64,000 nucleotides of DNA from Deltaproteobacteria bacterium Ga0077539 (GCA_001465015.1 LNEO01000122.1:47389-111388), one strand, 5' to 3'; numbered from the stretch's first letter, positions 53,979-63,642 are shown. The notes: generated by a model from the sequence alone, not told the origin. Made by a program: numbers and translations.

Positions 53979-54677
53979 TCACGCGTGCTTGCCGTTCTTC
54001 ACGGCGCCGCGGATCGTCACGATTTGATTGCGCGAGCCGGGGACCGAACCCTCGATCAAAACGAGGTTCTTGTCCGCGATCACCTCGGCCACCTTGAGGT
54101 TGATCTGCGTCGTCTGCTTGTTGCCGTGCTGTCCCGGCATCTTGAGGCCCGGCAGCGTGCGGCCGGGGGTCATGTTCGTACCGATCGAGCCGCCGTGACG
54201 CTTGTACTCGTGCGTACCGTGCGTGGTCACGAAGCCCGCGAAGTTGTGGCGGCGAAACACGCCGGAGAATCCACGGCCGCGCGAGAGGCCCGAGGCGTCG
54301 ACGAACTGGCCGACCTTGAACACGTCCGCGGCCGTAAGGACCTGGCCGACTTCGAACTTCGCCACTTCGGCGGCCGGAAGGCGGATCTCCTTGAGGACCT
54401 CGGGGAGCAGGTCGACCTCGCGGCCCTTGCGGGTGTCCTTGCGGGGCTCGACGCCGTTCTTCGCGAAGTAGCCCTTGAGGGGCTTATTCACGTTCTTCGC
54501 GCGCTTCTCACCGAACGAGAGCTGAAGGGCCGAGTAGCCGTCCTTCTCTTCCGTGCGCTTGCGGACGACCTTGCAGGGCCCGACTTCGACGACGGTGACG
54601 CGGACAACCGCGCCGCTGTCGGTGAAGAGCTGGGTGCAGCCGAGCTTGCGGCCGATGAGTCCGAGGTTCGTGTTCAT
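53979..54677 (-). CDS. rplC: 50S ribosomal protein L3
   Basis: A 232-residue L3 (about 209 in E. coli) with GLIGRKLGCTQLF, SRGRGFSGVFRRHNF, THGTHEYKRHGGSIG and GKKMPGQHGN-like GLKMPGQHGNKQTT. ATG with GGAG-like GGAGAAACCAGCA upstream. Unusually, neither rpsJ before nor rplD after is present; rlmE follows instead. An own promoter and leader hairpin are predicted upstream. Confidence 0.95.
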   Translation of the reverse strand: MNTNLGLIGRKLGCTQLFTDSGAVVRVTVVEVGPCKVVRKRTEEKDGYSALQLSFGEKRAKNVNKPLKGYFAKNGVEPRKDTRKGREVDLLPEVLKEIRLPAAEVAKFEVGQVLTAADVFKVGQFVDASGLSRGRGFSGVFRRHNFAGFVTTHGTHEYKRHGGSIGTNMTPGRTLPGLKMPGQHGNKQTTQINLKVAEVIADKNLVLIEGSVPGSRNQIVTIRGAVKNGKHA

Positions 54678-54865
54678 TGCTGGTTTCTCCGTTGAATCCG
54701 TACTTTGTGTGTCTGCGCCTCGCGGCTCTCGTCTCTCTCGGGCTATTCGCCTTTGACTGTGCAGGACTACAGCGGTTCGTTTGAACGCCTGCTCGGCTTC
54801 GATCGTCGCGCGCTCGTTGATCGCTCATCGAGCTCGCTCGCGTCGAAGCGGGGACGCGATCCGCG

Positions 54866-54899
54866 CTCTCTTTGGTCGCGACGCGCGCGGCAAAGAGAG
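54866..54899 (-). promoter_or_regulatory. Leader hairpin of rplC
   Basis: A perfect 9-bp inverted repeat CTCTCTTTG (54866-54874) and CAAAGAGAG (54891-54899) encloses a GC-rich 16-base loop. It lies in the predicted leader about 20 bases downstream of the expected start. It could bind a ribosomal protein for feedback control or act as an attenuator; no T-tract follows. Confidence 0.45.
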
Positions 54900-54923
54900 A
54901 TTCACGGCTTGAAAGGGTCGCGG

Positions 54924-54951
54924 AGGGTACAAGACTCCTGTCGCGCGTCAA
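54924..54951 (-). promoter_or_regulatory. Sigma70-type promoter of rplC
   Basis: TTGACG (54951-54946) and TACCCT (54929-54924) are separated by 16 bases on the minus strand, giving a start near 54917. Confidence 0.55.
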
Positions 54952-55014
54952 GCCGTGGATTCGCCCGGCTCGAACACAGGCTCGAGGCCCCTCCCCAAAG
55001 CCCTCAAGAGCCCG

Positions 55015-55830
55015 CTAACGGCGGCGCAACGTCACAGTGCCCGGCTCCCGAGCGCCCGAAGGGCTCGTGTCGCGGTAGCGCAGCGAGCCGTCCGCGACGC
55101 AGTACGCCCATCGCTTGCCAATCGTGGACGATACGATCTCGTTGCTCTCGGTCCGATAGCCGTCGCTGTCATCGATGGACGAGCTCGAGCGCGAGGTGCA
55201 CCGGCAATCACCGGAAGGCGTCGGGACGCAGCTCGACATTGGATTGACCGCGACGAATCCGCGCTCGATCACCGAGCACCCGCCGGCGACCGTCGCGCAC
55301 AGCGCAGGGACGAACACGTCCACCTGGGCTTCGAACTGCGCGACGCGCCTCGCCACCATCGGCGCGGAGCCGAACACCACGCGCCCCCTCGCCCGCCCGT
55401 CGCTGCGGGTAATCATCGCGCCCGGACACATCGCCACCGCGCTCGCGATCGGAACCTCGATGCACGCCCCAGATACGTCCCACGTGCCGACGATGGCACC
55501 TCCACAGGGATTGAGCACGGGACACGTTCCGCTCGTGAGCACCGTGATCGGAACCCACGCTGGCTCCCCGAGCGCTCCAGCGTCGGCGAACGGATTCGCA
55601 GCATCGCCAGCGGCGCCAGAATCACTCACTCCGCTGTCGGCTGGCGGCATCGCGCTATCGAGCGCGACGCCGCTATCGACGGTGATCGATGAATCCTCGG
55701 GCGCGCTGTCTGCAGCGGTGATGTCCGCGGTGATTCCAGTGTCCGTCGACGAGTCCGTTGGCGCAGGAGCGGTCGAGCAGGCCGCGACGCCAGAAAAAAT
55801 GCAGAGCAATCGAATCGCTTGAATCTTCAT
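55015..55830 (-). CDS. Asp/Ser-rich lipoprotein
   Basis: A 271-residue lipoprotein (lipobox VAAC, Cys18) with a long Asp/Ser/Thr/Ala linker (residues 20-85) and a Cys-containing beta domain (CPVLNPCGG, GTWDVSGAC, CSVIERGF, CRCTS). No known family. The ATG precedes the signal. The layout is common for surface lipoproteins in this type of genome. Confidence 0.7.
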   Translation of the reverse strand: MKIQAIRLLCIFSGVAACSTAPAPTDSSTDTGITADITAADSAPEDSSITVDSGVALDSAMPPADSGVSDSGAAGDAANPFADAGALGEPAWVPITVLTSGTCPVLNPCGGAIVGTWDVSGACIEVPIASAVAMCPGAMITRSDGRARGRVVFGSAPMVARRVAQFEAQVDVFVPALCATVAGGCSVIERGFVAVNPMSSCVPTPSGDCRCTSRSSSSIDDSDGYRTESNEIVSSTIGKRWAYCVADGSLRYRDTSPSGAREPGTVTLRRR

Positions 55831-55979
55831 AGAGGTAGCCCAGCGTACGGGACCGAGCGCCGCTTCTTCCCCGATGCCACGCGCGCCGAGAATCTCAAGA
55901 GAATTCCCAGCAGTGAGCGCAGGTCGCGCGCTCGTCCAGCCGGGCGTCGCGCTTCATCCGCGTGCTATGCTCTCGCGTC

Positions 55980-57260
55980 ATGAAACGCCTTGCCTTCACG
56001 CCCATTCTGCTCGCGGCATGCGCTGCGCTCGCGACGGTGTCCGCGTCGACCCGAGCCGAAGCATGCGGTGGCTGCTTCATCCCACCCGAACGCGTTCAAG
56101 CCGTCACCGATCACCGCATGGTGTTGTCCGTCGGAACGCGCGAGACCATCCTCTGGGATCAGTTTCGCTACACCGGCGCGGCGACAGAGTTCGCCTGGGT
56201 GCTGCCTGTCACCGGCGATGCGCGCGTCGAGGTCGCTTCGGGCGCGTTCTTCGACCTGCTCGACGCGGCGACGGCTGTGACGGTCTCTCCTCCGCAGTGC
56301 ATGGGCGGCGGAGGCGTCTCGTGCGGCGCGCTTGCGCCGTCCCGAAGCGTGAGCGAGGGCTTCACGAACGGCGAAGGCGTCATGGTTTTGCGCCAGGAGG
56401 TCGTGGGTCCCTACGACACCGTGGTGCTTCGGGCGACCGGCGCGGACGTGCTGACGAGCTGGCTTCAGGCCAACGGGTTTTCGATCCCGACGTCCATCAA
56501 CCCGATCATCGCGCACTACACGTCGATGCGCGCGGATTTCGTCGCGCTCAAGCTGCGCCCGGGCGCGAGCGTCCAGGCGATGGTCCCGGTCCGCGTGCGC
56601 ATGCAGTCTGCGTCGATGATGCTCCCGTTGCGGATGGTCGCCGCGGGCATCGCCGACAAAGTGGGAATCACGCTCTGGATCTTCGCGCCGGGCCGCTGGG
56701 AGGCAGAGAATTTTCCCAACGCCGAGATCCAGCGGTCGCGCGTCGTGTGGGACTGGCCGTCGAACCGAAGCAACTATCGCGCGCTCGCAGACGGGGTCTT
56801 CGCGGCCGATCGACGCACCTGGCTGACGGAGATGTCCGAGCCGGCGTCGGACTACACCAACTTCACGCAGCGACCCGCCTTCGGGCGAGGCGGCGCCCCG
56901 ACGCCGATCCCCGCGGCAGACCAACAAGCGGCGCAGGCGGATTTCGCCGTCGCCACGCAGGGCAACCTCCGTGACTACTGGATCTCGCGCCTTCGCGCGG
57001 ACTTGCCCGCGACGATGCTCGATCGCGATCTCCAAGTGCGCGCTGCTTCGAGCTCGGTGATACTGCCCGCGGCGTTCACCGTCGTTCGCACGTCGGGTCA
57101 GGCGCCAGGCGGCTGTCCCGAGCTCGGCAACGCGGGATGTACCGCGCTTCCCGTGTCGAGCGCGGGTCGAGCGATGCCCGCGCTTCCGTTCGTGCTCGCG
57201 AGCGTCGCGTTCGCTGCGCGATCGATCACCCGATCGAGACGCGCGCGCCCGAAGAAGTGA
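55980..57260 (+). CDS. DUF2330 membrane-anchored protein
   Basis: A 426-residue protein with a signal peptide and ACGGCFIP, the DUF2330 start motif, followed by WDQFRYTGAATEFAWVLPV and a beta-rich body. The C-terminal hydrophobic stretch (LPFVLASVAFAA) and arginine-rich tail SRRARPKK look like a membrane or sorting tail. Function unknown. ATG at 55980. Its last 35 bases overlap the convergent nucleotidyltransferase gene. Confidence 0.82.
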   Translation: MKRLAFTPILLAACAALATVSASTRAEACGGCFIPPERVQAVTDHRMVLSVGTRETILWDQFRYTGAATEFAWVLPVTGDARVEVASGAFFDLLDAATAVTVSPPQCMGGGGVSCGALAPSRSVSEGFTNGEGVMVLRQEVVGPYDTVVLRATGADVLTSWLQANGFSIPTSINPIIAHYTSMRADFVALKLRPGASVQAMVPVRVRMQSASMMLPLRMVAAGIADKVGITLWIFAPGRWEAENFPNAEIQRSRVVWDWPSNRSNYRALADGVFAADRRTWLTEMSEPASDYTNFTQRPAFGRGGAPTPIPAADQQAAQADFAVATQGNLRDYWISRLRADLPATMLDRDLQVRAASSSVILPAAFTVVRTSGQAPGGCPELGNAGCTALPVSSAGRAMPALPFVLASVAFAARSITRSRRARPKK

Positions 57261-58161
57261 CGATCACGTTGCGCGCCGGCGCCTCGAGCCTGGCGCCGTC
57301 CCACACAATCGATCGCGAGACCTCTCCGGCGCCCGAGAGCACCGCGTGATCGCCGACGTCGACGTACTCGCCCAGGCGAACACCGTCGCCGATCGACGCG
57401 CTCTGCGCGCGGCGCACCGTTGAATTCGTGGGTGGTGCCTGGTCGAGGCGAAGCGACCCGTCCAACATCGCGAAGGTGGCCGCGGCGTAGGTCGCGGTCG
57501 TGCCGAGGTCGAGCCACGGTCCGTCGTCGATGATCGCGCTCACGCGATTGCCTCGCGCCAGCCAGCGGCGAAGCGAGTGGCGCACGATGCAGCCGTTTTC
57601 GGGCAGATCGTCGCGCACGTCCGGAGAGAGAACGTAGACGCCAGTGAACATGCAGCGCGTCGTAGACACCTCGGGCTCTTCGCCTTCGCCGAGGATTCGT
57701 CGGACGCGCCCGTCGTCGTCGACGTCGATCGAGCCGAGCGCGTCGGCGCGCGGGTCCCTGCGAAGAATCATGGTCATGCGCGCGCCGCTGGCCTCGTGCA
57801 GCGCGCGGGCGCGACGCAGGTCGGGCGCCGCGAGGATGTCCCCGTTGAAGACGAAGAAGGGCTCGCTCCCGAGCAGCGAGAGCGCGTTGCGGATCCCGCC
57901 CCCTGTCCCGAGCAGCACGGTCTCGTGAACAGAGGCGAAGTCCATCCCGAGCGAGCGCGCGATCGGCGCGAGCGCGGGCTCGACGAGCGCCGGGAGGTGA
58001 AATGTATTGGCCACGACCGAGCGGACGCCCGCCCCCGCGAGTCGATCGAGCGCGTACGCCGCGATCGGACGGCCGAGCAGCGGAACGAGCGGCTTCGGGC
58101 GTTCGTTGGTGAGAGGGCGTAGGCGTGTGCCCAAGCCCGCGCAGAGGAGCATCGCGTGCAC
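57226..58161 (-). CDS. Sugar-nucleotide pyrophosphorylase (NTP transferase)
   Basis: A 311-residue nucleotidyltransferase with LCAGLGTRLRPLTNERPKP (residues 6-24, in part), LLGTGGGIRNAL and FFVFNGDILA, typical of mannose-1-P guanylyl- and glucose-1-P thymidylyl-transferases. The C terminus is a short beta-helix-like extension. The sugar is unclear. Start is a GTG at 58161 three codons before an ATG. Divergent from the UDP-glucose dehydrogenase, which suits polysaccharide precursor supply. Confidence 0.85.
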   Translation of the reverse strand: MHAMLLCAGLGTRLRPLTNERPKPLVPLLGRPIAAYALDRLAGAGVRSVVANTFHLPALVEPALAPIARSLGMDFASVHETVLLGTGGGIRNALSLLGSEPFFVFNGDILAAPDLRRARALHEASGARMTMILRRDPRADALGSIDVDDDGRVRRILGEGEEPEVSTTRCMFTGVYVLSPDVRDDLPENGCIVRHSLRRWLARGNRVSAIIDDGPWLDLGTTATYAAATFAMLDGSLRLDQAPPTNSTVRRAQSASIGDGVRLGEYVDVGDHAVLSGAGEVSRSIVWDGARLEAPARNVIVTSSGARVSIG

Positions 58162-58319
58162 GGTGACCGCGAGGCTTACACCAGCGCGAAGCGGCGATCG
58201 AGCGCGACGATCGAGTGGTCTCCCGCGCGAGTGCGTCGGACGGGTGGCGGTGCGAACCCTGCTCTCCGCGATGGCGCGGGGCTTGAAGCTGTGGCGTCGG
58301 CGTTGTAGCCCATCGCGCC

Positions 58320-59633
58320 ATGCGAATCGCTGTTGTCGGAACAGGGTACGTCGGTCTCGTCGCGGGCGCGTGCTTCGCGGATCTCGGGCACACCGTGGTG
58401 GGCATCGACACGGACCCACAGAAGATCGCGAAGCTCGAGCGCAACGAAATCCCCATCTACGAGCCGGGCCTGGACGAGGTCGTTCGCCGCAACGTCGAAG
58501 AGCGTCGACTGAGCTTCACGACGGACCTCGCCGAAGGGTCACGGGACGCCGACCTCGCGATCATCGCGGTGGGCACGCCGCAGGGCGGCGACGGCGCCGC
58601 GGACATGCGCTACGTGATGCAGGTCGCCGAGCAGCTCGCGTCGGTCCTCACCAAAGAGACCGTCGTGGTGCTGAAGAGCACCGTTCCGGTCGGGACCAAC
58701 GACCGCGTCCAGGGGTTGATCGACAGCCGATCGAAGCTCAAGCACCGCGTCGTCAACAACCCCGAGTTCTTGAAGGAAGGCGACGCGCTCAACGATTTCA
58801 TGAAGCCCGATCGCGTGATCCTTGGCGTCCGTGACGACGTAGGTCGCGCCGCGATGACCGCGCTGTACGCGCCGCTCGGTCTGTCCGAAGGGCAGCTGAT
58901 GTTCATGGATCCGCGCAGCGCAGAGATGGCGAAGTACGTCGCCAACTCGATGCTCGCCGCGCGCATCTCGTTCATGAACGAGGTCGCGCGGCTGTGCGAG
59001 GCGGTGTCCGCGGATTTCACCGCCGTTCGCCTCGGCGTGGGCGCGGACGCGCGCATCGGCTCGCAGTTCTTGCTGGCCGGTCCGGGCTTCGGAGGATCGT
59101 GCTTTCCCAAGGACATCAAGGCGCTGATGCACCTCGCGAAGGAGCACGGCGTTCAGCTCAAGGTGCTCGACTCGGTCGACGCGGCAAACGAAGACCAGAA
59201 GAAGGTGATCTTCGGCAAGCTGTCGCGCGCCCTCGAGGGCGTCGAAGGCAAGAAGATCGCGGTGTGGGGGCTCGCCTTCAAGGCGAAGACCGACGACGTC
59301 CGCGAGTCGCCGGCGCTCGCGCTGGTCGAGCAGCTCGTCGCCGCCGGGGCGATCGTGAGCGCGCACGACCCCGAGGCCATCGAGACCGCGAAGCAATCGC
59401 TCGGCGCGACGGCCAACAAGGTTCGCTTCGCGAAGGACAAGTACGAAGCCACCGAAGGCGCCGACGCGCTCGTCGTCGTCACCGAATGGAACGACTACCG
59501 CAACCCAGACTTCGATCGCCTCGCGTCGAACCTTCGCCGCAAGATCCTGATCGACGGGCGCAACATCTGGCAGGCGCACGCGCCGCACAAGCACGGCTTT
59601 CGATACGAGGGCATCGGGCTGCTCGTCCGCTGA
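58320..59633 (+). CDS. ugd: UDP-glucose 6-dehydrogenase
   Basis: A 437-residue enzyme oxidising UDP-glucose to UDP-glucuronate with two [13 protein letters not shown] (residues 7-16) is the NAD site, KSTVPVGT and [10 protein letters not shown] are conserved, and Cys261 in GGSCFPKD is the catalytic thiol. The C-terminal domain has [19 protein letters not shown] at 58320. Supplies sugars for capsule or lipopolysaccharide. Confidence 0.95.
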   Translation: MRIAVVGTGYVGLVAGACFADLGHTVVGIDTDPQKIAKLERNEIPIYEPGLDEVVRRNVEERRLSFTTDLAEGSRDADLAIIAVGTPQGGDGAADMRYVMQVAEQLASVLTKETVVVLKSTVPVGTNDRVQGLIDSRSKLKHRVVNNPEFLKEGDALNDFMKPDRVILGVRDDVGRAAMTALYAPLGLSEGQLMFMDPRSAEMAKYVANSMLAARISFMNEVARLCEAVSADFTAVRLGVGADARIGSQFLLAGPGFGGSCFPKDIKALMHLAKEHGVQLKVLDSVDAANEDQKKVIFGKLSRALEGVEGKKIAVWGLAFKAKTDDVRESPALALVEQLVAAGAIVSAHDPEAIETAKQSLGATANKVRFAKDKYEATEGADALVVVTEWNDYRNPDFDRLASNLRRKILIDGRNIWQAHAPHKHGFRYEGIGLLVR

Positions 59634-59715
59634 GCGAGCGCGAAGCGCCTGGCGTGCTAGAGTCCGGCTCGTGCGCGAGGCTCGAGTCCGCGCGCGAAGG
59701 AGAATCGTCGCAGTC

Positions 59716-59913
59716 ATGGGCAGCTCGGTTGCAGAGGCCAAGAAGGCCGAGGCGAAGAAGAAGGGCGCGGTCGCCGCGGCGGCCGCTGGCGTCACAGCCG
59801 CGGTCGCGGTCGCAGGCGCGCCGCTCGTCCTGGTAGGAGCCGGCGTCGCTGGCAGCGCGTACCTCGGCTATCGATGGGTCAAGTACCGCATCAAAGAGGG
59901 CATTCGCTTCTAA
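59716..59913 (+). CDS. Small membrane protein
   Basis: A 65-residue protein: basic helix ([13 protein letters not shown]), one or two hydrophobic segments ([27 protein letters not shown]) and a basic tail ([13 protein letters not shown]). AAGGAG lies 14 bases before the ATG. Function unknown. Confidence 0.55.
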   Translation: MGSSVAEAKKAEAKKKGAVAAAAAGVTAAVAVAGAPLVLVGAGVAGSAYLGYRWVKYRIKEGIRF

Positions 59914-59983
59914 CCAATTCGCGCGCGGTCCTTCGAGGGTGGCGAATTCTCGGACGATCGTGTACGTCCCACCGCTCGCAACG

Positions 59984-60619
59984 ATGTCGTCGAAAAGGCC
60001 AACCCCTCCGTGGCGCGCGTCCGCGCTCGCTGCTGTCGCGCTCGCCGCGCTCGCGCCTGCGGTCTACGCACAGGCACGCTTCGCCGTAGCCGACCTCAAC
60101 CGAGCGGTGCTCGAGTCCTCCGAGGGTCAGCGCGCCAATCAATACATCAAGCAGCTGTGGAAGCGCCGGCAAGAGGAGCTCGACCTCCGCCAGAAGGCGC
60201 TGAAGCTGATGCGTGACGACATGATTCGCACGCAAGCCACGACGCCCGAAGCGACGCAGCGCGCGCGAACCGAGGAGTACCAGCGGCAGTTTCTGACGTA
60301 CCAGCAGGTGGCGTTCGAGTACCAGGACGACCTCGCGCAGCGCGAAGCCAAGGTCACCAAGCGGATCTACACCGGCATGCAGACTGTTATCTCGACGCTC
60401 GCCGCGCGGCAGAACTACACAGCCGTATTCGAGCGTCAGGGCGTGGTCTACAGCGTTCCGGCGCTCGAGATCACCGATCAGGTCGTGCGGGCGTACAACC
60501 AGCAATATCCTTCTTCGACCTGGCCGCCGCTTCCTGCTGATGACTTCGGCGATGCGGGCGTCGCGCCGAACACTCCGCCCACGGCCGCGAGCGCCGACGC
60601 GGGCGTTCCTCGCGGATAG
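59984..60619 (+). CDS. OmpH/Skp-family periplasmic chaperone
   Basis: A 211-residue exported protein (signal about residues 10-30) with ARFAVADLNRAVLESSEGQRANQ cut at 31-50, then a long amphipathic coiled coil (about 55-130) and a short C-terminal part with an Asp/Ala/Pro tail. This matches Skp/OmpH, which shields outer-membrane proteins in the periplasm. The neighbouring bamA or lpxD genes typical elsewhere are absent. ATG chosen before the signal. Confidence 0.78.
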   Translation: MSSKRPTPPWRASALAAVALAALAPAVYAQARFAVADLNRAVLESSEGQRANQYIKQLWKRRQEELDLRQKALKLMRDDMIRTQATTPEATQRARTEEYQRQFLTYQQVAFEYQDDLAQREAKVTKRIYTGMQTVISTLAARQNYTAVFERQGVVYSVPALEITDQVVRAYNQQYPSSTWPPLPADDFGDAGVAPNTPPTAASADAGVPRG

Positions 60620-60632
60620 CGAGCGCGAAGCA

Positions 60633-60654
60633 GCCTCGCCGTCGGTCGCGAGGC
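60633..60654. terminator. Hairpin between OmpH and carbonic anhydrase genes
   Basis: GCCTCGC at 60633-60639 pairs with GCGAGGC at 60648-60654 across an 8-base loop in the convergent gap. No T-tract, so termination is tentative. Confidence 0.4.
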
Positions 60655-60709
60655 GGCGCCCTCCGCAGAGAGCGGCGGCGCTGGCCCGAAGCGATCGATT
60701 GGCTGTGGC

Positions 60710-61252
60710 TCAGTACTGCGACGACAGCTCGGTGTACGCGATCCAACCCTGTCGGATCATCGCGCGCTCCTTTTCTTCGAGCGGACGCACAGGCTTCGCG
60801 GGGCTGCCGCGACACAGCCAGCCCGAAGGCAAAACGGTCCTCGGCGTCACGAGCGAGCCGGCCGCGAGCAGCACGTCGTCCTCGATGACGGCGAGGTCGA
60901 GCACGATCGATCCCATGCCCACCAGGACCCGGTTGCCGATCGAACACGCGTGCAGAATCACTCGGTGACCCACGGTCACTTCGTCACCGATCACCGTTCC
61001 CGCGACGTCCGTCGTGACGTGAACGACCGAGTTGTCCTGCACGTTCGAGCGGGCTCCGATGCGGATCGGCATCTGGTCGGCGCGCACCGTCGTGTTGAAC
61101 CAGATCGAGGACTCCTCACCGATCACGACGTCGCCGATCACCGCGGACTGCTCCGCGAGAAACGCGCTGGGATGAACGATCGGGCGCTTGCCGAGAAACG
61201 GCAACACCAGCCCGCGGTGCCTCGGTGAGCGCGGATCGGGTTCTGCGCTCAT
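60710..61252 (-). CDS. Gamma-class carbonic anhydrase-like protein
   Basis: A 180-residue left-handed beta-helix protein. Hexapeptide repeats (VIGDVVIGEESSIWFNTTVR) and three His ligands H78, H96 and H101 match the gamma carbonic anhydrase family. ATG overlaps the miaB stop (ATGA), a pairing that suggests coupling without an obvious functional link. Confidence 0.9.
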   Translation of the reverse strand: MSAEPDPRSPRHRGLVLPFLGKRPIVHPSAFLAEQSAVIGDVVIGEESSIWFNTTVRADQMPIRIGARSNVQDNSVVHVTTDVAGTVIGDEVTVGHRVILHACSIGNRVLVGMGSIVLDLAVIEDDVLLAAGSLVTPRTVLPSGWLCRGSPAKPVRPLEEKERAMIRQGWIAYTELSSQY

Positions 61253-62682
61253 GACTTCGGCGCCTCGACGAGCGGAAGCGCGATGCGACGATACGCAGAT
61301 CGCGGCCGCTCTGCGCGAGGAACGCGCACGGACTCGACGCGGCCTTCGAGCGAGTGCTTGTTGGCCCGGATGATCTCGACGACCGCGACCGCGCCCGCGC
61401 CGATCGCGCTCGAGACCTCTGACTCTGGCGCTGGCGCTTCGAAGTGCACGATCTCGTTGCGCTGCGTGCGACCAGCCCAGGTCTTGGCGCCGGGCTTCGA
61501 CGGCCCCTCGACCAGCACCGTCGCTCGCGAGCCGACCAACGTCGCGAGGTGCGCGCGGAGCTGCTCTTCGCTGAGCTCGAACAGCGCCTGCAGACGACGC
61601 TGCTTCTCTTCTTCGGGGACGTCGTCGCGGAGCTTGAGCGCCGGCGTATACGGCCGCGGCGAGTACTTGAACCCGAAGAGCCCGCAGAAGCCGACCTCGC
61701 GGACGAGCGACAGCGTGTCGTCGAATTCCGCCGCTGTTTCACCAGGAAATCCGACGATCACGTCCGTCGACAACACGAGCCCCGACCGCGCCTTGCGCAG
61801 GGCGTCGGCGCGCGCGACGAACTCCGCCCGCGTGTAGCGTCGGATCATCCGCTTCAGCACGCGGTCGTTGCCCGACTGCACCGGGAGGTGAACGTGCTCG
61901 GCGAGCGGCGCGAGCTCAGCGTGCGCGCGCAACAGGTCGCTCGTCACGTGCCGAGGATGCGGCGAGGTGTACCGAAGGCGGACGAGCGACGGAGCCCGCT
62001 CGACGATTCGGCGCAACAGCGACGCAAACTGCGAGTCGTCCGGGTCGGCGCCCTCGGGCATCGGCACGGCGGGGTCGCGGTAGCTGTTGACGGTCTGGCC
62101 GAGCAGGACGACCTCGCGCGCCCCAGCGCTGACGAGCCGCTCGACCTCGGCCACGATGTCTTCGGCCGAGCGATAGCGCTCGGGACCGCGCGTGTACGGG
62201 ACGATGCAAAAAGAGCAGCGCTCGTTGCAGCCCTTCATCGTGGTGACATACGCGCTCGTGGCCACGGCGCCCGGCGCCGCTTCGTTGACGAGAAAGCGCG
62301 GGGCCTCGGTGTCGAACTGCGCGCGCACGAGCGGCGGCGCCCCGCCCTCGAGCTCGCGCAAGACACCGGGCAGCTCGTGGAGGTTGTCTGGGCCGATCAC
62401 CGCGTCGATGTGCGAAACACGGCTCAGCAGCTTCTCGCCCTCTTGCTGCGCGACGCACCCGGTGACGACCACGAGCGCGTCCAGCCGCTTGAGCCGTCCG
62501 ACCTCGCTTCGCAGCTTCTGCTCGGCCTTCTCGCGAACTGAACACGTATTCAAGATGATTACGTCCGCGCCCTCGGGCTCAGCGACGAGCTCGAAGCCGT
62601 CCGCGCGGAGTAGCTCCTCCATACGCTGCGAGTCGTGGACGTTCATCTGGCACCCGAAGGTGACCAGGCACGCGGTTTTCAT
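61249..62682 (-). CDS. miaB: tRNA-2-methylthio-N6-dimethylallyladenosine synthase MiaB
   Basis: A 477-residue radical-SAM methylthiotransferase acting on A37 of tRNA. Three N-terminal cluster cysteines (C11, C47, C76), radical-SAM CxxxCxxC (C152, C156, C159) and a C-terminal TRAM domain (SRATVLVEGPSK) are present. Adds the ms2 group after MiaA. ATG at 62682, 34 bases after the thioredoxin stop. Confidence 0.95.
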   Translation of the reverse strand: MKTACLVTFGCQMNVHDSQRMEELLRADGFELVAEPEGADVIILNTCSVREKAEQKLRSEVGRLKRLDALVVVTGCVAQQEGEKLLSRVSHIDAVIGPDNLHELPGVLRELEGGAPPLVRAQFDTEAPRFLVNEAAPGAVATSAYVTTMKGCNERCSFCIVPYTRGPERYRSAEDIVAEVERLVSAGAREVVLLGQTVNSYRDPAVPMPEGADPDDSQFASLLRRIVERAPSLVRLRYTSPHPRHVTSDLLRAHAELAPLAEHVHLPVQSGNDRVLKRMIRRYTRAEFVARADALRKARSGLVLSTDVIVGFPGETAAEFDDTLSLVREVGFCGLFGFKYSPRPYTPALKLRDDVPEEEKQRRLQALFELSEEQLRAHLATLVGSRATVLVEGPSKPGAKTWAGRTQRNEIVHFEAPAPESEVSSAIGAGAVAVVEIIRANKHSLEGRVESVRVPRAERPRSAYRRIALPLVEAPKS

Positions 62683-62716
62683 GGGTGGCGGAGACTGCGC
62701 CCGGCGAAATGCGCGG

Positions 62717-63544
62717 TCAAGGCTCGTTCAGAAGCCGTCGAACGAGCGCCTCGAGCGCGGTGACGCGCGACGGGTCCATTCCGGCGTACACCTCGCGAAC
62801 GACCCCGCGGCGATCGATGACCACGAGCGTCGGCAACGAGCTGACGGCCCAGCGGATCGACGCCGTTCGATCGGTGGCGATGGCATAGTGAAGGCCGAGC
62901 GAGGACGAGAGGCGCATCGCGACGGCAGCGCTCTCGTCGGTCACGCCGACGACCGACAGCCCTCTGGGACCAAGTCGTTGCTGCAGCCGATCGAGCCAGG
63001 GCATCGTCGCTCGACACGGACCGCACCAGCTCGCGAAGAAGTCCACGATCACCACCCGTCCTCGGAGCTGCGCTGGGTCGACCGCGGTGGGACCCGTCAC
63101 CCACTCGGGCCGCATCGGCGGCGGCGGCTGAGCCCGAAGGTCTTCGAGCGCGGGCTGTGCGCCCAACGTCGCCGCGAGCTGGAGGCGCTGCGCGCCGCGC
63201 TGAACGACGATCGACATCGATTGCCCTGGCCGCGAACGGCGGACGACGGCCACGGCCGACTCGGGATCCGACACGGGCAGTCCGTTCAACGAGAGCACCG
63301 CGTCACCGTCGCGAACGCTCGCTCGCTCGGCGGGCGAATCGGACACGACCGCGCTCGCACGAACGCCGCCCCCAGAGACGCGCTCGAAAACGATCCCGAG
63401 CCACGGCGGGCGCGCAGCAAAGTTCGGGATATTTCTCGCGATCGCCACGCGGTCGCGATCGCCTCGGGCCTCAGAAGGAAGCGCCGTCCATCCGAGGGCG
63501 CTGGCGCCCGCGAGCGCGGCGAGCGCGCTTCGTCTCGACAACAT
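62717..63544 (-). CDS. PDZ-thioredoxin (TlpA-like) fusion, exported
   Basis: A 275-residue protein with a Tat-like signal (LSRRSALAAL, then hydrophobic), a PDZ domain (about 45-125: WLGIVFERV, DGDAVLSLNG) and a thioredoxin/TlpA domain (about 150-275) with WCGPC (C174, C177). It would act on disulfides outside the cytoplasm. The PDZ-thioredoxin order is unusual. ATG at 63544, with a GTG one codon earlier. Confidence 0.85.
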   Translation of the reverse strand: MLSRRSALAALAGASALGWTALPSEARGDRDRVAIARNIPNFAARPPWLGIVFERVSGGGVRASAVVSDSPAERASVRDGDAVLSLNGLPVSDPESAVAVVRRSRPGQSMSIVVQRGAQRLQLAATLGAQPALEDLRAQPPPPMRPEWVTGPTAVDPAQLRGRVVIVDFFASWCGPCRATMPWLDRLQQRLGPRGLSVVGVTDESAAVAMRLSSSLGLHYAIATDRTASIRWAVSSLPTLVVIDRRGVVREVYAGMDPSRVTALEALVRRLLNEP

Positions 63545-63642
63545 CACGTCCGACGCACCGTAGCACCGAACCGCGCCACGCGCGCCCGTCCCCCTCCGCC
63601 GCTCGGCGACAGGCCGCCCGGTGAGGTACGCTCGCCGACGAA

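Larger units (their letters stand above)
54678..55014 (-). other. Leader and upstream region of rplC
   Basis: This 337-base stretch before rplC contains no protein-coding frame with coding character. It holds the predicted promoter (54924-54951) and leader hairpin (54866-54899). A transcript from there would have an unusually long leader of about 240 bases. Confidence 0.55.
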
